Assembly: GCF_033126985.1 (NCBI RefSeq)
Contig: NZ_AP024714.1
Location: forward strand, 434,001-498,000
Source: Methylomarinovum caldicuralii
GTDB lineage: Bacteria > Pseudomonadota > Gammaproteobacteria > Methylococcales > Methylothermaceae
Reading direction: 5' to 3'
DNA: 64,000 nucleotides
The notes under the pieces were generated by a model. The model worked only from the letters and a program-made list of their open reading frames with translations, searched no databases and had not been told where the DNA came from. Within the stretch, counting starts at the first letter, position 1. Each line of letters starts with the position of its first letter. The position numbers and the translations under genes are program-made. Positions 26,687-35,232 of the stretch are shown here, one piece after another.

Positions 26687-28228
26687 TCAGCTTGAGGCCT
26701 GTTCGACGTAGAGCTTGAGGCGCTGACCGGGGTGGATGGTGCGGCGGACCTGATTCCACGAACGCAGGTCCTGCAGCCGCACGCCGAAACGGCGGGCGAT
26801 CTCATACAGGGAGTCCCCTTTGCGCACGGTGTAAAGGATCGGCGCGGCGCCGCCGCGGATCTTCAAGCGCTGCCCCGGCCGCAGGGGATCGCGGGGGTCG
26901 AGGCCGTTCCAGCGCGCCAGCTGCCCGACCCTGACGCCATAGCGGCGGGCGATCTGCCACAGGGTATCGCCACGGCGGACCACGTGCACCCGGCGCACCG
27001 GTGCGGAACGTCGCTTCACCGGAGGCGGCCGCAGCCGGGCCAGCACCGCCGACTTGGGCGCGACCGGAATCAGCAGCTGCTGCCCCGGATAGATCCGGTG
27101 GCTGCGCAGGCGGTTGGTCTGCTTGATCGCCGCCACCGGGGTACCGTAGCGATGGGCGATCTGGCTGAGGGTCTCGCCGCGCTGGACCTGGTGGCGGGCC
27201 CAGCGCACCCGTTCCGATTGGGGCAGTTCAGCCAGCCGCTCCTCGAACAGCTCGACCTTCTCCAGCGGCAGGATCAGGCGGTGGGGACCGTCGGGGGCCG
27301 TCACCCAGCGCCGGTAACCGGGATTGAGACGGTAGAGTTCCTCCAGGGGCATCTCCGCCAGTTTCGCCGCCAGGGTCAGATCCAGCTGGGAGTCGAGTTC
27401 CACGACGGCATACAAGGGGCGGTTGGGAATCGGCTCCAGGGCGATGCCGTACTCCTTGGCATGGGCGAACAACCGCGCCACCGCCAGCAGTTTGGGCACA
27501 TAAGCCCGGGTTTCCCGCGGCAGGCGCAGGTGCCAGAAGTCCGTGGGCCGGTGCAGGCGGCGGTTGCGGCGGATCGCCCGCATCACCGTCCCCTCGCCGG
27601 CGTTGTAGGCGGCCAGGGCCAGGAGCCAGTCGCCGTGAAAATCGGTATGGAGCTTCTTCAGGTAACGGATCGCGGCGCGGGTGGAGGCGTGGACGTCCCG
27701 GCGCAGGTCGATCCACCAGTTCTGCTTCAGGCCGTACAGCCGCCCGGTGGAGGGAATGAACTGCCACAGCCCAGCGGCGCGGCGGTGGGAATAGGCATCG
27801 GGCTTGAAGGCGCTCTCGACCACCGGTAGCAAGGCCAGTTCTCCGGGCAGGTGCTGGCGTTCGATCTCGGTGACGATGGTGTAGAGGTACGGCCGGGCCC
27901 GGCGCTGCACCCGGGCGATGTATTCGGGATGGGCCTGGTACCAGCGCAGCTCGGCGTCGATGCGCGGATGGTCGATCTCCGGCAGGCGGTACAGCGAGAA
28001 CAGGCGGCGCCAAAGATCGTCCGACGCCTGGGTTGCCGTTTCTTTTTCCGTGGCCGCTTCCTTGGCGGGTTCGGCGACCGGCTCGCGCAGGGTGACCCGC
28101 AACGGCGGAATCTCAGGTTTCCCGGCAGCAGCAGACGGTGCCGCCGGCTCGGGTCTGATCGCCTGCTGACTGCAGGCGGCCAGCAGCAGGCCGGCACAAC
28201 CGGCCGCGAAAACCCCCAACCTTCTCAT
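26687..28228 (-). CDS. mltD: MltD-type lytic transglycosylase with three LysM domains
   Basis: 513 residues. The signal peptide ends with an LLLAAC lipobox, so it is a lipoprotein. The SLT domain has the catalytic Glu in PVVESAFKPDAYSHRRAAGLWQF and the AYNAGEG motif. Three LysM peptidoglycan-binding repeats follow at about 355-400, 410-455 and 462-507 (RGETLSQIA, RGDTLWQIA, KGDSLYEIA). It cleaves glycan strands to 1,6-anhydro products at the outer membrane. The ATG at 28228 has GGGGAGG just upstream. It is divergent from the YafS-like gene, matching the E. coli mltD-yafS-rnhA-dnaQ order. Confidence 0.94.
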   Translation of the reverse strand: MRRLGVFAAGCAGLLLAACSQQAIRPEPAAPSAAAGKPEIPPLRVTLREPVAEPAKEAATEKETATQASDDLWRRLFSLYRLPEIDHPRIDAELRWYQAHPEYIARVQRRARPYLYTIVTEIERQHLPGELALLPVVESAFKPDAYSHRRAAGLWQFIPSTGRLYGLKQNWWIDLRRDVHASTRAAIRYLKKLHTDFHGDWLLALAAYNAGEGTVMRAIRRNRRLHRPTDFWHLRLPRETRAYVPKLLAVARLFAHAKEYGIALEPIPNRPLYAVVELDSQLDLTLAAKLAEMPLEELYRLNPGYRRWVTAPDGPHRLILPLEKVELFEERLAELPQSERVRWARHQVQRGETLSQIAHRYGTPVAAIKQTNRLRSHRIYPGQQLLIPVAPKSAVLARLRPPPVKRRSAPVRRVHVVRRGDTLWQIARRYGVRVGQLARWNGLDPRDPLRPGQRLKIRGGAAPILYTVRKGDSLYEIARRFGVRLQDLRSWNQVRRTIHPGQRLKLYVEQASS

Positions 28229-28309
28229 CGTAACCTCCCCGTTCGGCGATCGCTTATTTTCAGACGTTTTCCAGGTATTATAGGGTAAACGACTTCCGCC
28301 GCCACCTCC

Positions 28310-29050
28310 GTGCCAAACCGAAATTCCCGTCTCAGCGCCCTGCGCGCCTGGTACCGGACCCCGCTGGGACGCAAGATCCAGCGGCTGGAAAGCCAGTACC
28401 TCAGCCGCGCCATTCAGGTCCCCTACAGCTTCACGCTGGTGCAGCTGGGGGCGATGGGCTGGGAGAGGCGTTATCTGGACAGCGGTTACTGGCACCGCTT
28501 CATCATCGTCGATGAAAGCACCTCCCCCCGGACGCCCTTCCGCAGCATCGCCGCCCATCTGGACTCCCTGCCGCTGGCGAGCGAATGTGTCGATGTCCTC
28601 ATCCTGCTCCACACCCTGGAGTTCACCGCCGACCAGCACCAGCTCCTGCGCGAGGCCGAGCGGGTGTTGAAGCCGGAGGGACAGCTGTTCATCCTCGGCT
28701 TCCAGCCCTGGAGTTTCTACCGCCTCTACCGCTGGCTGCCCGGGCGGCGCCATGCGGCCCCCTGGAGCGGCCGGGCCATCGGCCACCGGCGCCTGCTGGA
28801 CTGGCTCAATCTGCTCAATTTCTGTTGCGAGGTCACGGCGTGGTACGATTTCCGCCTGTTGCACCCCTGCGAGGAAGTGGGCCGCTGGCGCAGCCTCGGA
28901 GCCCCGCTGTGGGCGGTCGCCTACGCGATCCGGGCGATCAAGCGCACCTACACAGTCATCCCGCTCGAGCCGGCCGCGGAGCCTAACCTCGGCTGGGTTC
29001 CCGGCATGGTCGAGCCCACCATCCAGAGAAGAAAGAATGCCCGACGCTGA
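28310..29050 (+). CDS. YafS-like SAM-dependent methyltransferase
   Basis: 246 residues of the class I methyltransferase type. The core [23 protein letters not shown] (motif with the post-II acidic DVLIL strand) and [19 protein letters not shown] are clear, while the SAM-binding glycine loop is degenerate ([10 protein letters not shown]). It is located as E. coli yafS is, between mltD/gloB and rnhA; the substrate is unknown. The start is GTG at 28310. Its 3' end overlaps rnhA by 14 bases. Confidence 0.82.
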   Translation: MPNRNSRLSALRAWYRTPLGRKIQRLESQYLSRAIQVPYSFTLVQLGAMGWERRYLDSGYWHRFIIVDESTSPRTPFRSIAAHLDSLPLASECVDVLILLHTLEFTADQHQLLREAERVLKPEGQLFILGFQPWSFYRLYRWLPGRRHAAPWSGRAIGHRRLLDWLNLLNFCCEVTAWYDFRLLHPCEEVGRWRSLGAPLWAVAYAIRAIKRTYTVIPLEPAAEPNLGWVPGMVEPTIQRRKNARR

Positions 29051-29519
29051 TGCCGAAATCGTGGAAATTTTCACCGACGGAGCCTGCCGCGGCAATCCCG
29101 GCCCCGGCGGCTGGGGCGCGATCCTGCGCTACCGCGGCCGGGAAAAGGAACTCTACGGCGCCGAACCCCACACCACCAACAACCGCATGGAGCTGATGGC
29201 GGCCATCAGGGCGCTGGAGGCGCTGAAACGCCCCTGCAAGGTGGTCCTCAGCACCGACTCCCAGTATCTCCAGAAGGGCATCAGCGCGTGGCTACCCAAC
29301 TGGGTCCGGCGCAACTGGAAGACCGCCGGCGGCAGCCCGGTGAAGAACGTCGACCTGTGGCAGCGCCTGCTCGAGGCGATGGCGCCGCACGAAGTGTGCT
29401 GGGAATGGGTCCGCGGCCACAGCGGCCACCCGGAGAACGAGCGCGCCGACCGGCTCGCCAACAAGGCCATCGACGAACTGTTACGGCAAGGAGAATCCCG
29501 TGCGCCAGATCGTGCTTGA
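29037..29519 (+). CDS. rnhA: Ribonuclease HI
   Basis: A 160-residue enzyme degrading RNA in RNA-DNA hybrids. The catalytic acids are visible: Asp in [16 protein letters not shown], Glu in NNRMELMA, Asp in STDSQYLQ, and the last Asp in [11 protein letters not shown]. The length is as in E. coli. It begins inside the 3' end of the YafS-like gene (weak AGAAGAAAG ribosome site), and its end overlaps dnaQ by 20 bases, so all three are coupled. Confidence 0.96.
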   Translation: MPDADAEIVEIFTDGACRGNPGPGGWGAILRYRGREKELYGAEPHTTNNRMELMAAIRALEALKRPCKVVLSTDSQYLQKGISAWLPNWVRRNWKTAGGSPVKNVDLWQRLLEAMAPHEVCWEWVRGHSGHPENERADRLANKAIDELLRQGESRAPDRA

Positions 29520-30207
29520 CACCGAAACCACCGGCCTAGACCCCGCCCAGGGCCACCGCATCATCGAGATCGGCTGCGTGGAACTGATGAACCGCCGCCT
29601 GACCGACAACCGTTACCACGTCTATCTCAATCCGGAGCGGGAGATCGACCAGGGGGCCGTGGACGTCCACGGCATCGACAACGACTTCCTCGCCGACAAG
29701 CCCCGCTTTGCCGACATCGTCGACGACTTTCTCGCCTTCGTCAAAGACAGCGAGGTCATCATCCACAACGCCCCCTTCGACGTCGGCTTCATCAACGCCG
29801 AGCTCGAGCGCCTGGGCCCGGATTACGGCCGCCTGGAGGACCACTGCACCATCTTCGACACCCTCACCCTCGCCCGGCGCAAGCACCCCGGCCAGCGCAA
29901 CAGCCTCGACGCCCTCTGCAAGCGGTACCAGATCGACAACAGCCACCGCGAGCTTCACGGCGCCCTGCTCGACGCCGAGATCCTCGCCTCGGTCTACCTG
30001 GCCATGACCGGCGGCCAGGTCACCCTCGGCCTTGACAGTCTGCCGGCCGCCACCGCCGCCGCGGCCGGCGCCTCCCGGGGAAGCCGCCCGCGGCCGGCCC
30101 TGAAACGCGTCACCTGTCCCGAAGCCGAGCTGGAGGCCCACCGCCAGCGCCTCGAGGCCATCGACCAGGCCAGCGGGGGCAACTGCCTGTGGCTCAGGCA
30201 CGGGTGA
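29500..30207 (+). CDS. dnaQ: DNA polymerase III epsilon subunit (3'-5' proofreading exonuclease)
   Basis: 235 residues. ExoI motif is [11 protein letters not shown], ExoII is [17 protein letters not shown], and the ExoIII-epsilon motif with the catalytic His is [15 protein letters not shown]. The C-terminal Ala/Pro-rich linker and the last 40 residues would bind the alpha subunit. The start is a GTG at 29500, overlapping rnhA, with AAGGAG upstream. Confidence 0.96.
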   Translation: MRQIVLDTETTGLDPAQGHRIIEIGCVELMNRRLTDNRYHVYLNPEREIDQGAVDVHGIDNDFLADKPRFADIVDDFLAFVKDSEVIIHNAPFDVGFINAELERLGPDYGRLEDHCTIFDTLTLARRKHPGQRNSLDALCKRYQIDNSHRELHGALLDAEILASVYLAMTGGQVTLGLDSLPAATAAAAGASRGSRPRPALKRVTCPEAELEAHRQRLEAIDQASGGNCLWLRHG

Positions 30208-30250
30208 GACTGGCGCATCCCGGGGGCTTGGGATATGCTTATGTGCCATC

Positions 30251-30341
<91 letters not shown>

Positions 30342-30366
30342 AAGAACTACAACTCCCCTACTCCCC

Positions 30367-31008
30367 ATGATCAAAGTCATCGTTGCGGACGATCACGAAC
30401 TGGTCCGCAGCGGCATCGAACACATCCTCGGCGAGGACCCGGAAATCCAGATCGTCGGCAGTGCCGCCACCGGAGAGGAACTGCTCCGGCAGGTCGGGGA
30501 AAAGACCCCCGATGTCGTGATCGTCGACGTCAACATGCCCGGCATGGGCGGGGTGGAAGCCTGCCGCCGGATTCGCAGCCGCCATCCCGACGTCCGCATC
30601 ATCGCCCTCAGCGTCTATACCGGCGGCCCCATTCCCCGCCACCTGCTCGAAACCGGCATCGACGGCTACCTCTCCAAGCATTGCCCGCCGCAGGAGATGA
30701 TCCAGGCGGTCAAGAGTGTGTACCGCGGCAAACGCTATCTGAGCGCCGACGTCGCCACCCATCTGGCCCTGGAAAACGCCGACGGCCAGCCCTCTCCCTT
30801 CACCCGGCTGTCGAAGCGGGAGATGGAGGTGACGCTGCTGACCCTGCAGGGAAAATCCATCCAGGAAATCGCCGACCTCCTGTCCGTCAGCCCCAAGACC
30901 ATCTGCACCTACCGCTACCGCATCTTCGAAAAGCTGGGCATCCGCAACGACGTGGAGCTGACCCGCCTGGCGGCCAAATACGGCTTGCTAAACGGCAACG
31001 GCGGCTGA
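30367..31008 (+). CDS. gacA: GacA/UvrY-family response regulator
   Basis: 213 residues: an N-terminal receiver with Asp54 (VIVDVNMPGMGG), acidic pair D8/D9 and Lys in YLSKHC, then a LuxR-type helix-turn-helix (TRLSKREMEVTLLTLQGKSIQEIADLLSVSPKTICTYRYRIFEKLGI). The RYRIFEKLGI...DVELTRLAAKYGL end is characteristic of GacA/UvrY, which activates small RNAs that titrate CsrA. Its usual neighbour uvrC is not seen; tRNA genes flank it. The BarA-like kinase at 24383-26662 is the obvious candidate partner. Confidence 0.9.
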   Translation: MIKVIVADDHELVRSGIEHILGEDPEIQIVGSAATGEELLRQVGEKTPDVVIVDVNMPGMGGVEACRRIRSRHPDVRIIALSVYTGGPIPRHLLETGIDGYLSKHCPPQEMIQAVKSVYRGKRYLSADVATHLALENADGQPSPFTRLSKREMEVTLLTLQGKSIQEIADLLSVSPKTICTYRYRIFEKLGIRNDVELTRLAAKYGLLNGNGG

Positions 31009-31024
31009 AATAATAAGCGGTCGC

Positions 31025-31111
31025 GCCTCGGTGGTGGAATTGGTAGACACACGGGACTTAAAATCCCGAGGGGGCAACCCCGTGCCGGTTCGAGTCCGGC
31101 CCGAGGCACCA
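31025..31111 (+). tRNA. tRNA-Leu (anticodon TAA)
   Basis: An 87-base class II tRNA sharing the acceptor stem GCCTCGG/CCGAGGC and T-arm with the tRNA-Leu(GAG) at 1723-1807. Anticodon stem CGGGA/TCCCG encloses CTTAAAA, giving TAA. CCA is encoded. Confidence 0.96.
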
Positions 31112-31145
31112 GCTCTTCTCACCAACCAACAAGGACAGACAATCA

Positions 31146-32330
31146 ATGGCAGGTCGTAACCATCTCTACGTTCCCGGCCCCACCAACGTGCCGGATTCCG
31201 TCCTCAGCGCCATGCACGTGCCGATGGAGGACCATCGCGCCCCCGATTTCCCCAAGCTGGTCAAGCCGCTGCTGGAGGATCTGAAGAAAATCTTCCGCAC
31301 CGAAACCGGCCAGGCGTTCATCTTCCAGGCCACCGGCACCGCCGGCTGGGAGGTGGCGATGTGCAACACCCTGTCGCCGGGCGACAAGGTGCTTTCCTAC
31401 CGTTTCGGCCAGTTCAGCCATCTGTGGATCCAGTCGGCCCGGCGCATGGGGCTGGACGTGGAATACCACGAGGTACCCTGGGGCGAGGGCGTCCCCCTGG
31501 ACCACCTGGAACAGCGGCTGCGCCAGGACGCGAACCACGAGATCAAGGCCCTGCTGATCTGCCACAACGAAACCGCCACCGGCGTCACCAACGATCTCAA
31601 GGCGATCCGCGACGTGCTCGACCGCACCGGCCATCCGGCCCTGTTCATGATCGACGGGGTCAGCTCCATCGGCAGCATCGAGTTCCGCATGGACGACTGG
31701 GGCATCGACGTGGCCCTGACCGGCTCCCAGAAGGGCATGATGCTGCCGGCCGGCAACGCCTACGTCTGCTTCAGCCAGAAGGCGCTGGAAAAGCGTCACG
31801 AGGCCAGGCTGCCGCGCAACTTCCTCAACATCGAGGACCAGATCCAGGCCAACAAAGACGGCTATTTCCCCTACACCCCCAGCACCCCGATGCTCCACGG
31901 CCTGCGCAAGGCCATCGACCTGATGCTGGAAGAGGGTCTGGACAACGTTTATGCCCGCCACCACCGTCTGGCCGAGGGGGTGCGCCGCGCGGTGCTCGAC
32001 GGCTGGGGCCTGGAGCTGTGCGCCCGCGACCCCAAGTGGTATTCCGACACCGTCTCCGCCATCGTCGTCCCGGAGGGCTTCGACGCCCGCGACGTGATGA
32101 AGGTGGCCTACTACCGCTACAACCTGTCCCTGGGCGGGGGGCTGTCGGAAGTGGCCGGCAAAGTGTTCCGAATCGGCCACCTGGGGGACGTCAACGAGCT
32201 GATGCTGGCCAGCGCCATCGTCGGCGCCGAGATGGCGATGCGCGACGTGGGCATCGACGTCAAGCCCGGCAGCGGCATCACCGCGGCGATGGAATACTGG
32301 CGCGACACCGCCCCGCCGCTGGAGGCATGA
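31146..32330 (+). CDS. sga: Serine--glyoxylate aminotransferase
   Basis: A 394-residue fold type I PLP enzyme converting serine and glyoxylate to hydroxypyruvate and glycine, a key serine-cycle step. The PLP lysine is Lys196 in LTGSQKGMM; MIDGVSSIGS carries the PLP-ring Asp. N-terminal NHLYVPGPTNVP is typical of SGAT proteins of methylotrophs. A ribosome site AAGGA precedes the ATG. It is followed by hprA and glycerate kinase, so serine-derived carbon can be taken to 2- or 3-phosphoglycerate. Confidence 0.96.
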   Translation: MAGRNHLYVPGPTNVPDSVLSAMHVPMEDHRAPDFPKLVKPLLEDLKKIFRTETGQAFIFQATGTAGWEVAMCNTLSPGDKVLSYRFGQFSHLWIQSARRMGLDVEYHEVPWGEGVPLDHLEQRLRQDANHEIKALLICHNETATGVTNDLKAIRDVLDRTGHPALFMIDGVSSIGSIEFRMDDWGIDVALTGSQKGMMLPAGNAYVCFSQKALEKRHEARLPRNFLNIEDQIQANKDGYFPYTPSTPMLHGLRKAIDLMLEEGLDNVYARHHRLAEGVRRAVLDGWGLELCARDPKWYSDTVSAIVVPEGFDARDVMKVAYYRYNLSLGGGLSEVAGKVFRIGHLGDVNELMLASAIVGAEMAMRDVGIDVKPGSGITAAMEYWRDTAPPLEA

Positions 32331-32351
32331 TGCCGGCCCGATCCTGTCACC

Positions 32352-32376
32352 GACAAGCCGCCCCGCGCGGCTTGTC
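32352..32376 (+). other. Hairpin between sga and hprA
   Basis: GACAAGCCGC (32352-32361) and GCGGCTTGTC (32367-32376) form a perfect 10-bp stem with a 5-base loop, followed by TCGCTTT. It may partly terminate transcription or set the sga to hprA expression ratio. Confidence 0.55.
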
Positions 32377-32394
32377 TCGCTTTGGGCCGCCGTC

Positions 32395-33360
32395 ATGACC
32401 CGCATCCTCCTGACCGCCCGCTGGCCGCAGGCGGTGGAGGCCGAACTGGTCCGGCGCTTCGAGGTTGCCTTCAACCCGGATGACCATCCCTTCAGCCGTG
32501 AGGAACTGAAACAGGCCCTGCAAAACTACGAGATCGTCTGTCCCACGGTGGTCGATCCCCTCGACCGGGAGGTGTTGAGCGTCGAACCGCTGCGCTGCCG
32601 CCTGCTGGCCAACTTCGGCGTCGGCGTCAACCACATCGACCTGGAAACCGCCAGAAAACGCGGCATCACGGTCACCAACACCCCGGGGGTGCTGACCGAC
32701 TGCACCGCCGATCTGGCCATGACCCTGCTGCTGATGACGGCCCGCCGCGCCGGTGAGGGGGAGCGGCAGGTGCGCTCCGGGCGCTGGCGCGGCTGGCGTC
32801 CCACCCATCTGCTCGGCACCAAGGTCACCGGCAAGACCCTGGGCATCGTCGGCATGGGCCGCATCGGCCGCGCCGTGGCCCGCCGCGCCCGACACGGCTT
32901 CGGCATGCGCATCCTGTACGTCCATCCCCGCCCCCTGGCACCGGAAGATCTGGCCGGCCTGGACGCGCAGGCCTGCGACAGTCTCGAGGCGATGCTGCCC
33001 CAGTGCGACTTCGTCTCCCTCCACTGTCCCGGCGGGGCCAAAAATTACCACCTGCTCGACCGCGCCCGCCTTTCGCGGATGAAACCCGGCAGCTTCCTCG
33101 TCAACACCGCCCGCGGCGACGTGGTGGACACCGACGCCCTCATCGCCGCCCTCGACCACGGCCCCCTGCGCGGCGCCGGCCTCGACGTGTACGAAAACGA
33201 GCCCAACATCGATCCCCGCCTGCTGGCGCGTGAGGATGTGGTGCTGCTGCCCCATCTGGGCAGCGCCACCCGCGAGACCCGCGAGGCCATGGGAAGGCGG
33301 GTGCTGGCCAACCTGGAAGCCTTCCTTGCCGGCCGGGAGCCTCCGGACCGGGTGGTGTGA
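32395..33360 (+). CDS. hprA: D-glycerate dehydrogenase / hydroxypyruvate reductase
   Basis: A 321-residue D-2-hydroxyacid dehydrogenase reducing hydroxypyruvate (or glyoxylate) with NAD(P)H. The Rossmann motif is LGIVGMGRIGRAVARR (about 149-164), and the catalytic residues Arg240 (NTARGD), Glu269 (NEP) and His287 (LPHLGSAT) are present. Its place between sga and glycerate kinase fits the serine cycle. The stop overlaps the next start. Confidence 0.95.
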   Translation: MTRILLTARWPQAVEAELVRRFEVAFNPDDHPFSREELKQALQNYEIVCPTVVDPLDREVLSVEPLRCRLLANFGVGVNHIDLETARKRGITVTNTPGVLTDCTADLAMTLLLMTARRAGEGERQVRSGRWRGWRPTHLLGTKVTGKTLGIVGMGRIGRAVARRARHGFGMRILYVHPRPLAPEDLAGLDAQACDSLEAMLPQCDFVSLHCPGGAKNYHLLDRARLSRMKPGSFLVNTARGDVVDTDALIAALDHGPLRGAGLDVYENEPNIDPRLLAREDVVLLPHLGSATRETREAMGRRVLANLEAFLAGREPPDRVV

Positions 33361-34316
33361 GCGCCATGTGGCCCACCGACCGCCTGCCCCTGCCGCCCGC
33401 CCGCCTGACCGAGCTGGCGCGAAGGCTCGAGCCGGTCTTCCGCCGCCGCTGCACCGAGCTGCAGCTGGAAACCGACCTGACGCCACAGCTGGCGCCGATC
33501 TACCTGCCCCTGGCGGCCTGGATCGCCGAGCACCATACCCAGGGCGCGCGGGTGATCGGCATCAACGGCGCCCAGGGCAGCGGCAAGTCCACCCTCACCC
33601 GGCTGCTGCAGACCCTGCTGGAGGCCAGCTTCGGCCTGCGGGCCGCGGGCCTTTCCATCGACGATATCTATCTCACCCGCGCCGAACGCGAATGCCTGGC
33701 CCGGACCGTCCACCCCCTGCTCATCACCCGCGGCGTCCCCGGCACCCACGACGTGGCGCTGGGCATCCGCACCATCGAGGCCCTGAAACGGGCCGGCCCC
33801 GGCGACCGGATTCCGATTCCCACCTTCGACAAGGCCATCGACGACCGCCTGCCGGAAGCACAGTGGCCGGTGTGGCAGGGACGGTGCGATCTGGTGCTGT
33901 TCGAGGGCTGGTGCGTGGGCGCGGTGCCGGAGCCGGAGGCGCGCCTCGAGGAACCCGTCAACGACCTGGAGCGCGAGGAAGACCCGGACGGCCGCTGGCG
34001 GCGTTACGTCAACGACCAGCTCAAGGGGCCGTACCAGGCACTTTTCGCCCTGCTCGACCGTCTTCTCATGCTCAAGGTGCCGAGCATGGAATGCGTGTTC
34101 CGCTGGCGCCTGCAGCAGGAGCGGCACCTGGCCGCCCAGGTCCAAAATCAGACCGCCCAGCTGCGGCTCATGGACGAGGCCCAACTGCGCCGCTTCATCC
34201 AGCACTACGAACGGTTGACGCGCTGGATGCTGGAGGAAATGCCGGCCCGCGCCGACGTCGTCCTGCACCTGGGGGAAAACCATCAGATCCACCGCATTCA
34301 ACTCAACCATCCATGA
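33357..34316 (+). CDS. Plant/cyanobacterial-type D-glycerate 3-kinase (GLYK)
   Basis: 319 residues with P-loop GAQGSGKST (71-79) and the LSIDDIYLTRAER, HDVALG and FEGWCVG motifs of the P-loop GLYK family, unlike the GckA/GarK folds. It phosphorylates D-glycerate made by HprA, most likely to 3-phosphoglycerate; classical serine-cycle methylotrophs make 2-phosphoglycerate with another kinase type, so the entry point may differ here. GTG at 33357 overlaps the hprA stop; ATG at 33366 is the alternative start. The stop overlaps psd. Confidence 0.88.
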   Translation: MSAMWPTDRLPLPPARLTELARRLEPVFRRRCTELQLETDLTPQLAPIYLPLAAWIAEHHTQGARVIGINGAQGSGKSTLTRLLQTLLEASFGLRAAGLSIDDIYLTRAERECLARTVHPLLITRGVPGTHDVALGIRTIEALKRAGPGDRIPIPTFDKAIDDRLPEAQWPVWQGRCDLVLFEGWCVGAVPEPEARLEEPVNDLEREEDPDGRWRRYVNDQLKGPYQALFALLDRLLMLKVPSMECVFRWRLQQERHLAAQVQNQTAQLRLMDEAQLRRFIQHYERLTRWMLEEMPARADVVLHLGENHQIHRIQLNHP

Positions 34317-35164
34317 GAGCCATCAAAGATACCCTCTTCGTCCTGCTCCAATATCTGCTGCCCCACCACGCCCTGTCGCGCCTGGTGGGAAAGATCACCC
34401 ACTGCCGCTGGCGGCCGCTGAAGAACACCATGATCCGGCTGTTCATCCAGGTCTACGGCATCGACCTGGAAGAGGCCGCCAGCGCCGATCCGGACGACTA
34501 TGCCTGCTTCAACGCTTTCTTCACCCGCGCCCTGAGATCCGGTACCCGCCCCCTGCCGGACGATCCCTATGCCGTCGTCAGTCCCGCCGACGGCAAAATC
34601 AGCCAGATCGGCCGCCTGACCGGCCAGTGGCTGATCCAGGCCAAGGGCCGGGATTTTTCCGCCGCCGCCCTGCTGGGGGATGAAGCCCTGGGCACCGCCT
34701 TCGCCGATGGCGAATTTGCCACCGTCTATCTGTCACCGCGCGACTACCACCGGGTCCATATGCCCTATCGCGGCAGGCTGCAGGAGATGATCCACATTCC
34801 CGGACGGCTGTTCTCGGTCAACGACGCCACCGCCGAGGGTGTGGAGAACCTCTACGCCCGCAATGAGCGGGTGGTGTGCCTGTTCGATACCGAGACAGGC
34901 CCTATGGCGGTGGTGCTGGTGGGCGCTCTGCTGGTGGCCAGCATCGAAACCGTCTGGCACGGGGCGGTCACCCCGCCCACGGGCCGGGAAATACGCCGCT
35001 GGTGCTACGACGACAGGGAAATCGTCCTGCAACGGGGGGCGGAACTGGGGCGCTTCAACATGGGCTCGACGGTGATCGTGCTGTTTCCGCAAGATACGGT
35101 CGAGTGGGTGCGGGAGGCGGGACAGGCCGTCCGCATGGGGGAAATCCTCGGACGGAGGCGGTAA
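34313..35164 (+). CDS. psd: Phosphatidylserine decarboxylase proenzyme
   Basis: 283 residues. The enzyme makes phosphatidylethanolamine at the inner membrane and self-cleaves to create a pyruvoyl group. The cleavage site is Met-Gly251-Ser252-Thr (FNMGSTV), a variant of the usual LGST; the charge-relay residues are Asp93 in SPADG and His146/His149 in YHRVHMP. It begins at an ATG inside the glycerate kinase stop. PE is abundant in type I methanotroph membranes. A terminator for the opposing porin gene overlaps its end. Confidence 0.95.
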   Translation: MRAIKDTLFVLLQYLLPHHALSRLVGKITHCRWRPLKNTMIRLFIQVYGIDLEEAASADPDDYACFNAFFTRALRSGTRPLPDDPYAVVSPADGKISQIGRLTGQWLIQAKGRDFSAAALLGDEALGTAFADGEFATVYLSPRDYHRVHMPYRGRLQEMIHIPGRLFSVNDATAEGVENLYARNERVVCLFDTETGPMAVVLVGALLVASIETVWHGAVTPPTGREIRRWCYDDREIVLQRGAELGRFNMGSTVIVLFPQDTVEWVREAGQAVRMGEILGRRR

Positions 35165-35189
35165 AAAAAGCCCCGTCCTGGGACGGGGC
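35163..35189 (-). terminator. Intrinsic terminator of the porin gene
   Basis: On the minus strand GCCCCGTC/GACGGGGC (8 bp, CCAG loop) is followed by seven Ts. It lies 44 bases past the porin stop and overlaps the psd stop codon; for psd the same stem would give weaker, T-poor termination. Confidence 0.9.
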
Positions 35190-35232
35190 GTCAGCAGTTG
35201 GCTGGAATTACCGAGAGAATGACTGGAAAAAA

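Noticed and set aside
24062-26695. 877-residue plus-strand open frame
   Set aside because: Antisense to the hybrid histidine kinase, whose domains and catalytic residues are unambiguous. High GC makes long shadow frames common.
28752-29036. N-terminal extension of the RNase HI frame
   Set aside because: It is the YafS-like methyltransferase gene read in another frame; RNase HI starts at 29037 with normal length.
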